DNA of 64,000 bases from Amaranthus tricolor. Lineage: Eukaryota; Streptophyta; Magnoliopsida; Caryophyllales; Amaranthaceae. Every line of letters begins with the position of its first letter. Position 1 is the stretch's first letter. The notes beneath the pieces were generated by a model. It did no database searches. It had not been told where the DNA came from and worked only from the letters and a program-made list of their open reading frames with translations. The stretch covers positions 22,458,787-22,522,786 of the forward strand of contig NC_080061.1 in the NCBI RefSeq assembly GCF_026212465.1, written 5' to 3'. A program made the translations under genes and the position numbers. Shown in pieces: positions 21,852-35,362 of this stretch.

Positions 21852-23485
21852 TGTGTTGAAATTGTTGGAATCGAAAAAATTAGTCATATGTTTGAAATTA
21901 CGTACTATGTTACTTTTTAAAATTGTTTTTATTTTTTTAAAAACTTTCTCGCATAAAGTAGTTCAAACTTTGTTTTTTGCCAACAAACAAGGTACAGAAC
22001 AATATTTGGTATATATTATTGTGTTGAAATGGTTAGAATCGAGCACAATAGTCATGTACTTGAAATTACATGCTAATAAGTTGCTTTTTTAATGTTTTTT
22101 ATATTATTTTTGCAATTTCACGCATAAATTGATTCAAACATGATTTGTTTCGCACGAAACGTAGCACACAACACTATTTGGTATAAATTATTGTGTTAAA
22201 ATGGTTAGAATCAAAAACAATAGTCATATGCTTGAAATTACGTGCTAAGTTGCTTTTTAAAAATTTTTTTGGTTTTTTTAACACTTTCTTGCATAAAGTG
22301 CTTTAAATTTTGTTTGTTTGGCAACACTATTTGGTACATATTATTGTGTTAAATGGTTAGAAAGGAAAATATTACTCATATGTTTGAATTTACGTGCTAA
22401 GTTGCTTTTTTCAAGTTTTTGTTAGATGTTTTAGCACTTTCTCGTATAAAGTTGTTCAAACTTGGTTTGTTTCGCACGAAACATGGCACCAAATACTATT
22501 TAGTTTATATTATTGTGTTGAAAATGTTTGGCTCGAAAACAATAGTCATGTACTTGAAATTACGTGCTAAGTTGCGTTTTTAATGTTTTTTTTTTATAGT
22601 TTTTGGCACTTTCCCTTAGAAAGTGGCTCAAACTTGGTTTGTTTCGCACGAAACTCGACGCACAACACTATTTGGTATAAATTATTGTGTTGAAATGGTT
22701 GGAATCGAAAACAATAGTCATATGCTTGAAATTACGTGTTAAGGTTCTTTTTAAATATTGTTTTGGCAACAAACAAGGCACACAACACTATTTGGTATAT
22801 ATTATTGTGTTGAAATGGTTAGAATCGCAAACAATAGTCATTTACTTGAAATTACGTGTTAAGTTGCGTTTTTAATGTTTTAAATATTATTTTGGCAATA
22901 TCTCGCATAAAATTATTCAAACTTGGTTTGTTCGCACGAAACCAAGCACACAACACTATTTGCTATAAATTATTGTGTAGAAATGGTTAGAATCAAAAAC
23001 AATAGTTATATGCTTGAAATTACGTTCTAAGTTGCCTTTTTAAAATTTTTTTTAGCTTTTTTATCACTTTCTCGAATAAAATAGTTCAAACTTGATTTGT
23101 TTGGTAACAAACAAGGCGCACAACACTATTTGGTATATATTATAGTGTTGATAATGGTTAGAATCGAAAACAACAGTCATATGCTTAAAATTACGTGCTA
23201 AGTTGCTTTTTTCAAGTTTTTTAAAGATTTTTTAGCACATTTTCGCATAAAGACGTTCAAACTTGGTTTGTTTAGCACGAAAAATGGCACCCAAAACTAT
23301 TTAGTTTATATTATTATGTTGAAATGGTTAGACTCGAAAATAATAGTCATGTACTTGAAATTACGTGCTAAGTTGAATTTTTAATGTTTTTAATATTTTT
23401 TTTTGGCACTTTCCCGCAGAAAGTTGCTCAAACTTGGTTTGTTTCGCATGAAACTCGGCACACGATACTATTTGGTATAAATTAT
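21852..23485 (+). repeat. A/C mosaic HOR 11, 10-mer (1,634 bp)
   Basis: The counterpart of HOR 7, 7,745 bp downstream. It shares GTTAAAATGG in m3, AAATTTTGTTTG near 22310, and CCCTTAGAAAG near 22614. Private changes include TTTTTTAACACTTTC near 22280. Confidence 0.88.
22756..23346 (+). repeat. C-type tract, third copy
   Basis: It has the same markers as the other two C tracts, and I see no base distinguishing it from them. Confidence 0.8.
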
Positions 23486-25112
23486 TGTGTTGAAATTGTT
23501 GGAATCGAAAAAATTAGTCATATGTTTGAAATTACGTACTATGTTACTTTTTAAAATTTTTTTTATTTTTTTTAAAACTTTCTCACATAAAGTAGTTCAA
23601 ACTTTGTTTTTTGCAAACAAACAAGGCACAGAACAATATTTGGTATATATTATTGTGTTGAAATGGTTAGAATCGAGCACAATAGTCATGTACTTGAAAT
23701 TACATGCTAATAAGTTGCTTTTTTAATGTTTTTTATATTATTTTGGCAATTTCACGCATAAAATGATTCAAACATGATTTGTTTCGCACGAAACATAGCA
23801 CACAACACTATTTGGTATAAATTATTGTGTTGAAATGGTTAGAATCAAAAACAATAGTCATATGCTTGAAATTACGTGCTAAGTTGCTTTTTAAAAATTT
23901 TTTTGGTTTTTTAGCACTTTCTTGCATAAAGTGCTTTAAATTTGGTTTGTTTGGCAACACTATTTGGTACATATTATTGTGTTAAATGGTTAGAAAGGAA
24001 AACATTACTCATATGTTTGAATTTACGTGCTAAGTTGCTTTTTTCAAGTTTTTGTTAGATGTTTTAGCACTTTCTCGTATAAAGTTGTTCAAACTTGGTT
24101 TGTTTCGCACGAAACATGGCACCAAATACTATTTAGTTTATATTATTGTGTTGAAAATGTTTGGCTCGAAAACAATAGTCATGTACTTGAAATTATGTGC
24201 TAAGTTGCGTATTTAATGTTTTTTTTTTTATAGTTTTTGGCACTTTCCCGTAGAAAGTGGCTCAAACTTGGTTTGTTTCGCACGAAACTCGACGCACAAC
24301 ACTATTTGGTATAAATTATTGTGTTGAAATGGTTGGAATCGAAAACAATAGTCATATGCTTGAAATTACGTGTTAAGGTTCTTTTTAAATATTTTTTCGG
24401 CAACAAAGAAGGCACACAACACTATTTGGTATATATTATTGTGTTGAAATGGTTAGAATCGCAAACAATAGTCATCTACTTGAAATTACGTGTTAAGTTG
24501 CGTTTTTAATGTTTTAAATATTATTTTGGCAATATCTCGCATAAAGTTATTCAAACTTGGTTTGTTTCGCACGAAACCAAGCACGCAACACTATTTGCTA
24601 TAAATTATTGTGTAGAAATGGTTAGAATCAAAAACAATAGTCATATCCTTGAAATTACGTTCTAAGTTGCTTTTTTAAAATTTTTTTTAGCTTTTTTATC
24701 ACTTTCTCGAATAAAGTGGTTCAAACTTGATTTGTTTGGCAACAAACAAGGCGCAAAACACTATTTGGTATGTATTATTGTGTTGAAATGGTTAGAATCG
24801 AAAACAACAGTCATATGCTTGAAATTACGTGCTAAGTTGCTTTTTTCAAGTTTTTTAAAGGTTTTATAGCACTTTCTCGCATAAAGTCGTACAAACTTGG
24901 TTTGTTTTGCACGAAAAATGGCACCCAACACTATTTAGTTTATATTATTATGTTGAAATGGCCAAAATAATAGTCATGTACTTGAAATTACGTGCTAAGT
25001 TGAATTTTTAATGTTTTTAATATTTTTTTTTGGCACTTTCCCGCAGAAAGTTGCTCAAACTTGGTTTGTTTCGCATGAAACTCGGCACACGATACTATTT
25101 GGTATAAATTAT
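23486..25112 (+). repeat. A-type HOR 12, 10-mer (1,627 bp)
   Basis: A standard unit. Private changes include TCTCACATAAAG in m1 and GCACGCAACAC in m7. Confidence 0.92.
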
Positions 25113-26738
25113 TGTGTTGAAATTGTTGGAATCGAAAAAATTAGTCATATGTTTGAAATTACGTACTATGTTACTTTTTAAAATTTTTTTTATTTTTTTT
25201 AAAACTTTCTCGCATAAAGTAGTTCAAACTTTGTTTTTTGCAAACAAACAAGGCACAGAACAATATTTGGTATATATTATTGTGTTGAAATGGTTAGAAT
25301 CGAGCACAATAGTCATGTACTTGAAATTACATGCTAATAAGTTGCTTTTTTAATGTTTTTTATATTATTTTGGCAATTTCACGCATAAAATGATTCAAAC
25401 ATGATTTGTTTCGCACGAAACATAGCACACAACACTATTTGGTATAAATTATTGTGTTGAAATGGTTAGAATCAAAAACAATAGTCATATGCTTGAAATT
25501 ACGTGCTAAGTTGCTTTTTAAAAATTTTTTTGGTTTTTTAGCACTTTCTTGCATAAAGTGTTTTAAATTTGGTTTGTTTGGCAACACTATTTGGTACATA
25601 TTATTGTGTTAAATGGTTAGAAAGGAAAACATTACTCATATGTTTGAATTTACGTGCTAAGTTGCTTTTTTCAAGTTTTTGTTAGATGTTTTAGCACTTT
25701 CTCGTATAAAGTTGTTCAAACTTGGTTTGTTTCGCACGAAACATGGCACCAAATACTATTTAGTTTATATTATTGTGTTGAAAATGTTTGGCTCGAAAAC
25801 AATAGTCATGTACTTGAAATTACGTGCTAAGTTGCGTATTTAATGTTTTTTTTTTATAGTTTTTGGCACTTTCCCGTAGAAAGTGGCTCAAACTTGGTTT
25901 GTTTCGCACGAAACTCGACGCACAACACTATTTGGTATAAATTATTGTGTTGAAATGGTTGGAATCGAAAACAATAGTCATATACTTGAAATTACGTGTT
26001 AAGGTTCTTTTTAAATATTTTTTCGGCAACAAAGAAGGCACACAACACTATTTGGTATATATTATTGTGTTGAAATGGTTAGAATCGCAAACAATAGTCA
26101 TCTACTTGAAATTACGTGTTAAGTTGCGTTTTTAATGTTTTAAATATTATTTTGGCAATATCTCGCATAAAGTTATTCAAACTTGGTTTGTTTCGCACGA
26201 AACCAAGCACACAACACTATTTGCTATAAATTATTGTGTAGAAATGGTTAGAATCAAAAACAATAGTCATATCCTTGAATTACGTTCTAAGTTGCTTTTT
26301 TAAAATTTTTTTTAGCTTTTTTAATCACTTTCTCGAATAAAGTGGTTCAAACTTGATTTGTTTGGCAACAAACAAGGCGCAAAACACTATTTGGTATGTA
26401 TTATTGTGTTGAAATGGTTAGAATCGAAAACAACAGTCATATGCTTGAAATTACATGCTAAGTTGCTTTTTTCAAGTTTTTTAAAGGTTTTATAGCACTT
26501 TCTCGCATAAAGTCGTACAAACTTGGTTTGTTTTGCACGAAAAATGGCACCCAACACTATTTAGTTTATATTATTATGTTGAAATGGCCAAAATAATAGT
26601 CATGTACTTGAAATTACGTGCTAAGTTGAATTTTTAATGTTTTTAATATTTTTTTTTGGCACTTTCCCGCAGAAAGTTGCTCAAACTTGGTTTGTTTCGC
26701 ATGAAACTCGGCACACGATACTATTTGGTATAAATTAT
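25113..26738 (+). repeat. A-type HOR 13, 10-mer (1,626 bp)
   Basis: A standard unit with markers CCTTGAATTACG (one A lost, m8 near 26275) and TTACATGCTAAG (m9 near 26452), both shared with HORs 19 and 20. Private changes are CATATACTTG in m6 and TTTTTTAATCAC in m8. Confidence 0.92.
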
Positions 26739-28363
26739 TGTGTTGAAATTGTTGGAATCGAAAAAATTAGTCATATGTTTGAAATTACGTACTATGTTAC
26801 TTTTTAAAATTTTTTTTATTTTTTTTAAAACTTTCTCGCATAAAGTAGTTCAAACTTTGTTTTTTGTAAACAAACAAGGCACAGAACAATATTTGGTATA
26901 TATTATTGTGTTGAAATGGTTAGAATCGAGCACAATAGTCATGTACTTGAAATTACATGCTAATAAGTTGCTTTTTTAATGTTTTTTATATTATTTTGGC
27001 AATTTCACGCATAAAATGATTCAAACATGATTTGTTTCGCACGAAACATAGCACACAACACTATTTGGTATAAATTATTGTGTTGAAATGGTTAGAATCA
27101 AAAACAATAGTCATATGCTTGAAATTACGTGCTAAGTTGCTTTTTAAAAATTTTTTTGGTTTTTTAGCACTTTCTTGCATAAAGTGTTTTAAATTTGGTT
27201 TGTTTGGCAACACTATTTGGTACATATTATTGTGTTAAATGGTTAGAAAGGAAAACATTACTCATATGTTTGAATTTACGTGCTAAGTTGCTTTTTTCAA
27301 GTTTTTGTTAGATGTTTTAGCACTTTCTCGTATAAAGTTGTTCAAACTTGGTTTGTTTCGCACGAAACATGGCACCAAATACTATTTAGTTTATATTATT
27401 TTGTTGAAAATGTTTGGCTCGAAAACAATAGTCATGTACTTGAAATTACGTGCTAAGTTGCGTATTTAATGTTTTTTTTTATAGTTTTTGGCACTTTCCC
27501 GTAGAAAGTGGCTCAAACTTGGTTTGTTTCGCACGAAACTCGACGCACAACATTATTTGGTATAAATTATTGTGTTGAAATGGTTGGAATCGAAAACAAT
27601 AGTCATATGCTTGAAATTACGTGTTAAGGTTCTTTTTAAATATTTTTTCGGCAACAAAGAAGGCACACAACACTATTTGGTATATATTATTGTGTTGAAA
27701 TGGTTAGAATCGCAAACAATAGTCATCTACTTGAAATTACGTGTTAAGTTGCGTTTTTAATGTTTTAAATATTATTTTGGCAATATCTCGCATAAAGTTA
27801 TTCAAACTTGGTTTGTTTCGCACGAAACCAAGCACACAACACTATTTGCTATAAATTATTGTGTAGAAATGGTTAGAATCAAAAACAATAGTCATATCCT
27901 TGAAATTACGTTCTAAGTTGCTTTTTTAAAATTTTTTTTAGCTTTTTTATCACTTTCTCGAATAAAGTGGTTCAAACTTGATTTGTTTGGCAACAAACAA
28001 GGCGCAAAACACTATTTGGTATGTATTATTGTGTTGAAATGGTTAGAATCGAAAACAACAGTCATATGCTTGAAATTACGTGCTAAGTTGCTTTTTTCAA
28101 GTTTTTTAAAGGTTTTATAGCACTTTCTCGCATAAAGTCGTACAAACTTGGTTTGTTTTGCACGAAAAATGGCACCCAACACTATTTAGTTTATATTATT
28201 ATGTTGAAATGGCCAAATTAATAGTCATGTACTTGAAATTACGTGCTAAGTTGAATTTTTAATGTTTTTAATATTTTTTTTTGGCACTTTCCCGCAGAAA
28301 GTTGCTCAAACTTGGTTTGTTTCGCATGAAACTCGGCACACGATACTATTTGGTATAAATTAT
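26739..28363 (+). repeat. A-type HOR 14, 10-mer (1,625 bp)
   Basis: A standard unit. Private changes are TTTTTTGTAAACAAAC in m1 and GGCCAAATTAATAG in m10. Confidence 0.92.
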
Positions 28364-29989
28364 TGTGTTGAAATTGTTGGAATCGAAAAAATTAGTCATA
28401 TGTTTGAAATTACGTACTATGTTACTTTTTAAAAATTTTTTTATTTTTTTTAAAACTTTCTCGCATAAAGTAGTTCAAACTTTGTTTTTTGCAAACAAAC
28501 AAGGCACAGAACAATATTTGGTATATATTATTGTGTTGAAATGGTTAGAATCGAGCACAATAGTCATGTACTTGAAATTACATGCTAATAAGTTGCTTTT
28601 TTAATGTTTTTTATATTATTTTGGCAATTTCACGCATAAAATGATTCAAACATGATTTGTTTCGCACGAAACATAGCACACAACACTATTTGGTATAAAT
28701 TATTGTGTTGAAATGGTTAGAATCAAAAACAATAGTCATATGCTTGAAATTACGTGCTAAGTTGCTTTTTAAAAATTTTTTTGGTTTTTTAGCACTTTCT
28801 TGCATAAAGTGTTTTAAATTTGGTTTGTTTGGCAACACTATTTGGTACATATTATTGTGTTAAATGGTTAGAAAGGAAAACATTACTCATATGTTTGAAT
28901 TTACGTGCTAAGTTGCTTTTTTCAAGTTTTTGTTAGATGTTTTAGCACTTTCTCGTATAAAGTTGTTCAAACTTGGTTTGTTTCGCACGAAACATGGCAC
29001 CAAATACTATTTAGTTTATATTATTTTGTTGAAAATGTTTGGCTCGAAAACAATAGTCATGTACTTGAAATTACGTGCTAAGTTGCGTATTTAATGTTTT
29101 TTTTTAATAGTTTTTGGCACTTTCCCGTAGAAAGTGGCTCAAACTTGGTTTGTTTCGCACGAAACTCGACGCACAACATTATTTGGTATAAATTATTGTG
29201 TTGAAATGGTTGGAATCGAAAACAATAGTCATATGCTTGAAATTACGTGTTAAGGTTCTTTTTAAATATTTTTTCGGCAACAAAGAAGGCACACAACACT
29301 ATTTGGTATATATTATTGTGTTGAAATGGTTAGAATCGCAAACAATAGTCATCTACTTGAAATTACGTGTTAAGTTGCGTTTTTAATGTTTTAAATATTA
29401 TTTTGGCAATATCTCGCATAAAGTTATTCAAACTTGGTTTGTTTCGCACGAAACCAAGCACACAACACTATTTGCTATAAATTATTGTGTAGAAATGGTT
29501 AGAATCAAAAACAATAGTCATATCCTTGAAATTACGTTCTAAGTTGCTTTTTTAAAATTTTTTTTAGCTTTTTTATCACTTTCTCGAATAAAGTGGTTCA
29601 AACTTGATTTGTTTGGCAACAAACAAGGCGCAAAACACTATTTGGTATGTATTATTGTGTTGAAATGGTTAGAATCGAAAACAACAGTCATATGCTTGAA
29701 ATTACGTGCTAAGTTGCTTTTTTCAAGTTTTTTAAAGGTTTTATAGCACTTTCTCGCATAAAGTCGTACAAACTTGGTTTGTTTTGCACGAAAAATGGCA
29801 CCCAACACTATTTAGTTTATATTATTATGTTGAAATGGCCAAAATAATAGTCATGTACTTGAAATTACGTGCTAAGTTGAATTTTTAATGTTTTTAATAT
29901 TTTTTTTTGGCACTTTCCCGCAGAAAGTTGCTCAAACTTGGTTTGTTTCGCATGAAACTCGGCACACGATACTATTTGGTATAAATTAT
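28364..29989 (+). repeat. A-type HOR 15, 10-mer (1,626 bp)
   Basis: A standard unit with the TTTTAATAG version of the m5 T-tract and CAACATTATTTGG before m6. No rearrangement was seen. Confidence 0.92.
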
Positions 29990-31615
29990 TGTGTTGAAAT
30001 TGTTGGAATCGAAAAAATTAGTCATATGTTTGAAATTACGTACTATGTTACTTTTTAAAAATTTTTTTATTTTTTTTAAAACTTTCTCGCATAAAGTAGT
30101 TCAAACTTTGTTTTTTGCAAACAAACAAGGCACAGAACAATATTTGGTATATATTATTGTGTTGAAATGGTTAGAATCGAGCACAATAGTCATGTACTTG
30201 AAATTACATGCTAATAAGTTGCTTTTTTAATGTTTTTTATATTATTTTGGCAATTTCACGCATAAAATGATTCAAACATGATTTGTTTCGCACGAAACAT
30301 AGCACACAACACTATTTGGTATAAATTATTGTGTTGAAATGGTTAGAATCAAAAACAATAGTCATATGCTTGAAATTACGTGCTAAGTTGCTTTTTAAAA
30401 ATTTTTTTGGTTTTTTAGCACTTTCTTGCATAAAGTGTTTTAAATTTGGTTTGTTTGGCAACACTATTTGGTACATATTATTGTGTTAAATGGTTAGAAA
30501 GGAAAACATTACTCATATGTTTGAATTTACGTGCTAAGTTGCTTTTTTCAAGTTTTTGTTAGATGTTTTAGCACTTTCTCGTATAAAGTTGTTCAAACTT
30601 GGTTTGTTTCGCACGAAACATGGCACCAAATACTATTTAGTTTATATTATTTTGTTGAAAATGTTTGGCTCGAAAACAATAGTCATGTACTTGAAATTAC
30701 GTGCTAAGTTGCGTATTTAATGTTTTTTTTTTATAGTTTTTGGCACTTTCCCGTAGAAAGTGGCTCAAACTTGGTTTGTTTCGCACGAAACTCGACGCAC
30801 AACATTATTTGGTATAAATTATTGTGTTGAAATGGTTGGAATCGAAAACAATAGTCATATGCTTGAAATTACGTGTTAAGGTTCTTTTTAAATATTTTTT
30901 CGGCAACAAAGAAGGCACACAACACTATTTGGTATATATTATTGTGTTGAAATGGTTAGAATCGCAAACAATAGTCATCTACTTGAAATTACGTGTTAAG
31001 TTGCGTTTTTAATGTTTTAAATATTATTTTGGCAATATCTCGCATAAAGTTATTCAAACTTGGTTTGTTTCGCACGAAACCAAGCACACAACACTATTTG
31101 CTATAAATTATTGTGTAGAAATGGTTAGAATCAAAAACAATAGTCATATCCTTGAAATTACGTTCTAAGTTGCTTTTTTAAAATTTTTTTTAGCTTTTTT
31201 ATCACTTTCTCGAATAAAGTGGTTCAAACTTGATTTGTTTGGCAACAAACAAGGCGCAAAACACTATTTGGTATGTATTATTGTGTTGAAATGGTTAGAA
31301 TCGAAAACAACAGTCATATGCTTGAAATTACGTGCTAAGTTGCTTTTTTCAAGTTTTTTAAAGGTTTTATAGCACTTTCTCGCATAAAGTCGTACAAACT
31401 TGGTTTGTTTTGCACGAAAAATGGCACCCAACACTATTTAGTTTATATTATTATGTTGAAATGGCCAAAATAATAGTCATGTACTTGAAATTACGTGCTA
31501 AGTTGAATTTTTAATGTTTTTAATATTTTTTTTTGGCACTTTCCCGCAGAAAGTTGCTCAAACTTGGTTTGTTTCGCATGAAACTCGGAACACGATACTA
31601 TTTGGTATAAATTAT
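29990..31615 (+). repeat. A-type HOR 16, 10-mer (1,626 bp)
   Basis: A standard unit and the last regular A copy before the B island. It has one private change near its end, CTCGGAACACG. Confidence 0.92.
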
Positions 31616-33735
31616 TGTGTTGAAATTGTTGGAATCGAAAAAATTAGTCATATGTTTGAAATTACGTACTATGTTACTTTTTAAAATTGTTTTTATTTTT
31701 TTTAAAACTTTCTCGCATAAAGTAATTCAAACTTTGTTTTTTGCCAACAAACAAGGCACAGAACAATATTTGGTATATATTATTGTGTTGAAATGGTTAG
31801 AATCGAGCACAATAGTCATGTACTTGAAATTACATGCTAATAAGTTGCTTTTTTAATGTTTTTTATATTATTTTTGCAATTTCACGCATAAAATGATTCA
31901 AACATGATTTGTTTCGCACGAAACGTAGCACACAACACTATTTGGTATAAATTATTGTGTTGAAATGGTTAGAATCAAAAACAATAGTCATATGCTTGAA
32001 ATTACGTGCTAAGTTGCTTTTTAAAAATTTTTTTGGTTTTTTTAGCACTTTCTTGCATAAAGTGCTTTAAATTTGGTTTGTTTGGCAACACTATTTGGTA
32101 CATATTATTGTGTTAAATGGTTAGAAAGGAAAACATTACTCATATGTTTGAATTTACGTGCTAAGTTGCTTTTTTCAAGTTTTTGTTAGATGTTTTAGCA
32201 CTTTCTCGTATAAAGTTGTTCAAACTTGGTTTGTTTCGCACGAAACATGGCACCAAATACTATTTAGTTTATATTATTGTGTTGAAAATGTTTGGCTCGA
32301 AAACAATAGTCATGTACTTGAAATTACATGCTAAGTTGCGTTTTTAATGTTTTTTATATTTTTTTGCAATTTCACGCATCAAATGATTCAAACATGATTT
32401 GTTTCGCACGAAACGTAGCACACAACACTATTGGGTATAAATTATTGTGTTGAAATGGTTAGAATCAAAAACAATAGTCATATGCTTGAAATTACGTGCT
32501 AAGTTGCTTTTTAAAAATTTTTTTTGGTTTTTTAGCACTTTCTTGCATAAAGTGGTTTAAATTTGGTTTGTTTGGCAATACTATTTGGTACATACTATTG
32601 TGTTAAAATGGTTAGAATGGAAAACATTACTCATATGTTGGAATTTACGTGCTAAGTTGCTTTTTTCAAGTTTTTGTTAGATTTTTTAGCACTTTCTCGT
32701 GTAAAGTTGTTCAAACTTGGTTTGTTTTGCACGAAACATGGCATCAAATACTATTTAGTTTATATTATTGTGTTGAAATGGTTTGAATAGAAAACAATAG
32801 TCATGTACTTGAAATTACGTGCTAAGTTCCGTTTTTAATGTTTTTTTATATTTTTTGGCACTTTCCCGCAGAAAGTTACTCAAACTTGATTTGTTTCGCA
32901 CGAAACTCGACGCATAACACTAATTGGTAAAAATTATTGTGTTCAAATGGTTGGAATCGAAAACAATAGTAATATACTTGAAATTACGTCTTAAGGTTCT
33001 TTTTAAATATTATTTTGGCAACAAACAAGGCACACAACACTATTTGGTATATATTATTGTGTTGAAATGGTTAGAATCGCAAAAATAGTCATGTACTTGA
33101 AATTACGTGTTAAGTTGCGTTTTTAATGTTTTAAATATTATTTTGGCAATATCTCGCATAAAATTATTCAAACTTGGTTTGTTTCGCACGAAACCAAGCA
33201 CACAACACTATTTGCTATAAATTATTTTGTAGAAATGGTTAGAATCAAAAACAATAGTTATATGCTTGAAATTACGTTCTAAGTTGCTTTTTAAAAATTT
33301 TTTTTTAGCTTTTTTATCACTTTCTCGAATAAAGTGGTTCAAACTTGATTTGTTTGGCAACAAACAAGGCGCACAACACTATTTGGTATATATTATTGTG
33401 TTGAAATGGTTAGAATCGAAAACAACAGTCATATGCTTGAAATTACGTGCTAAGTTGCTTTTTTCAAGTTTTTTAAAGATTTTTTAGCACTTTCTCGCAT
33501 AAAGTCGTACAAACTTGGTTTGTTTTGCACGAAAAATGGCACTTCAACACTATTTAGTTTATATTATTATGTTGAAATGGTTAGACTCCAAAATAATAGT
33601 CATGTACTTGAAATTACGTGCTAAGTTGCATTTTTAATATTTTTAATTTTTTTTGGCACTTTCCCGCGGAAAGTGGCTCAAACATGGTTTGTTTCGCACG
33701 AAACTCGGCACACGATACTATTTGGTATAAATTAT
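31616..33735 (+). repeat. Chimeric HOR 17, A to B (2,120 bp, 13 monomers)
   Basis: The order is A-type m1 (31616), m2 (31784), m3 (31956), m4 (32109), a hybrid m5A/m2B (32278-32445), then B-type m3 (32446), m4 (32599), m5 (32769), m6 (32938), m7 (33058), m8 (33226), m9 (33397) and m10 (33568). The hybrid switches within a stretch common to m5A and m2B, then continues with the B markers CATGCTAAGTTGCG and CGCATCAAATG. Confidence 0.9.
32303..32327 (+). other. A-to-B recombination breakpoint window
   Basis: The 25 bp here are identical in m5 of family A and m2 of family B. Before it the sequence is m5A (GGCTCGAAA). After it the sequence is m2B (ATGCTAAGTTGCG, where m5A would read GTGC). The exchange lies in this window and joins monomers out of register. 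Confidence 0.82.
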
Positions 33736-35362
33736 AGTGTTGAAATTTTTGGAATCAACAAAAAGTAGTCATATGTTTGAAATTACGTGCTAAGTTACTT
33801 TTTAAAATATTTTTTATTTTTTTTAGAACTTTCTCTCATAAAGTAATTCAAACTTTATTTTTTGCCAACAAACAACGCACAGAACAATATTTGGTATATA
33901 TTATTGTGTTGAAATGGTTAGAATTAAACACAATAGTCATGTACTTGAAATTACATGCTAAGTTGCGTTTTTAATGTTTTTTATATTTTTTTGCAATTTC
34001 ACGCATCAAATGATTCAAACATGATTTGTTTCGCACGAAACGTAGCACACAACACTATTGGGTATAAATTATTGTGTTGAAATGGTTAGAATCAAAAACA
34101 ATAGTCATATGCTTGAAATTACGTGCTAAGTTGCTTTTTAAAAATTTTTTTTGGTTTTTTAGCACTTTCTTGCATAAAGTGGTTTAAATTTGGTTTGTTT
34201 GGCAATACTATTTGGTACATACTATTGTGTTAAAATGGTTAGAATGGAAAACATTACTCATATGTTGGAATTTACGTGCTAAGTTGCTTTTTTCAAGTTT
34301 TTGTTAGATTTTTTAGCACTTTCTCGTGTAAAGTTGTTCAAACTTGGTTTGTTTTGCACGAAACATGGCATCAAATACTATTTAGTTTATATTATTGTGT
34401 TGAAATGGTTTGAATAGAAAACAATAGTCATGTACTTGAAATTACGTGCTAAGTTCCGTTTTTAATGTTTTTTTATATTTTTTGGCACTTTCCCGCAGAA
34501 AGTTACTCAAACTTGATTTGTTTCGCACGAAACTCGACGCATAACACTAATTGGTAAAAATTATTGTGTTCAAATGGTTGGAATCGAAAACAATAGTAAT
34601 ATACTTGAAATTACGTCTTAAGGTTCTTTTTAAATATTATTTTGGCAACAAACAAGGCACACAACACTATTTGGTATATATTATTGTGTTGAAATGGTTA
34701 GAATCGCAAAAATAGTCATGTACTTGAAATTACGTGTTAAGTTGCGTTTTTAATGTTTTAAATATTATTTTGGCAATATCTCGCATAAAATTATTCAAAC
34801 TTGGTTTGTTTCGCACGAAACCAAGCACACAACACTATTTGCTATAAATTATTTTGTAGAAATGGTTAGAATCAAAAACAATAGTTATATGCTTGAAATT
34901 ACGTTCTAAGTTGCTTTTTAAAAATTTTTTTTTAGCTTTTTTATCACTTTCTCGAATAAAGTGGTTCAAACTTGATTTGTTTGGCAACAAACAAGGCGCA
35001 CAACACTATTTGGTATATATTATTGTGTTGAAATGGTTAGAATCGAAAACAACAGTCATATGCTTGAAATTACGTGCTAAGTTGCTTTTTTCAAGTTTTT
35101 TAAAGATTTTTTAGCACTTTCTCGCATAAAGTCGTACAAACTTGGTTTGTTTTGCACGAAAAATGGCACTTCAACACTATTTAGTTTATATTATTATGTT
35201 GAAATGGTTAGACTCCAAAATAATAGTCATGTACTTGAAATTACGTGCTAAGTTGCATTTTTAATATTTTTAATTTTTTTTGGCACTTTCCCGCGGAAAG
35301 TGGCTCAAACATGGTTTGTTTCGCACGAAACTCGGCACACGATACTATTTGGTATAAATTAT
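33736..35362 (+). repeat. B-type HOR 18, 10-mer (1,627 bp)
   Basis: A complete B unit. Family markers are AGTGTTGAAATTTTTGG and AACAACGCACAG in m1, GAATTAAACACAATAG and ATTGGGTATAAA in m2, CATACTATTGTG at the end of m3, TAATTGGTAAAAA at the end of m5, and CTCCAAAATAATAG in m10. It matches the bulk B copies after 52.4 kb. Confidence 0.92.

Noticed and set aside
33266..33487. 73-codon and 65-codon frames beginning MKLRSKLLF and MKLRAKLLF in B HORs
   Set aside because: These are the same chance frames in the B family, identical in each copy because the DNA is identical. The hydrophobic look comes from T-rich codons (Phe, Leu).
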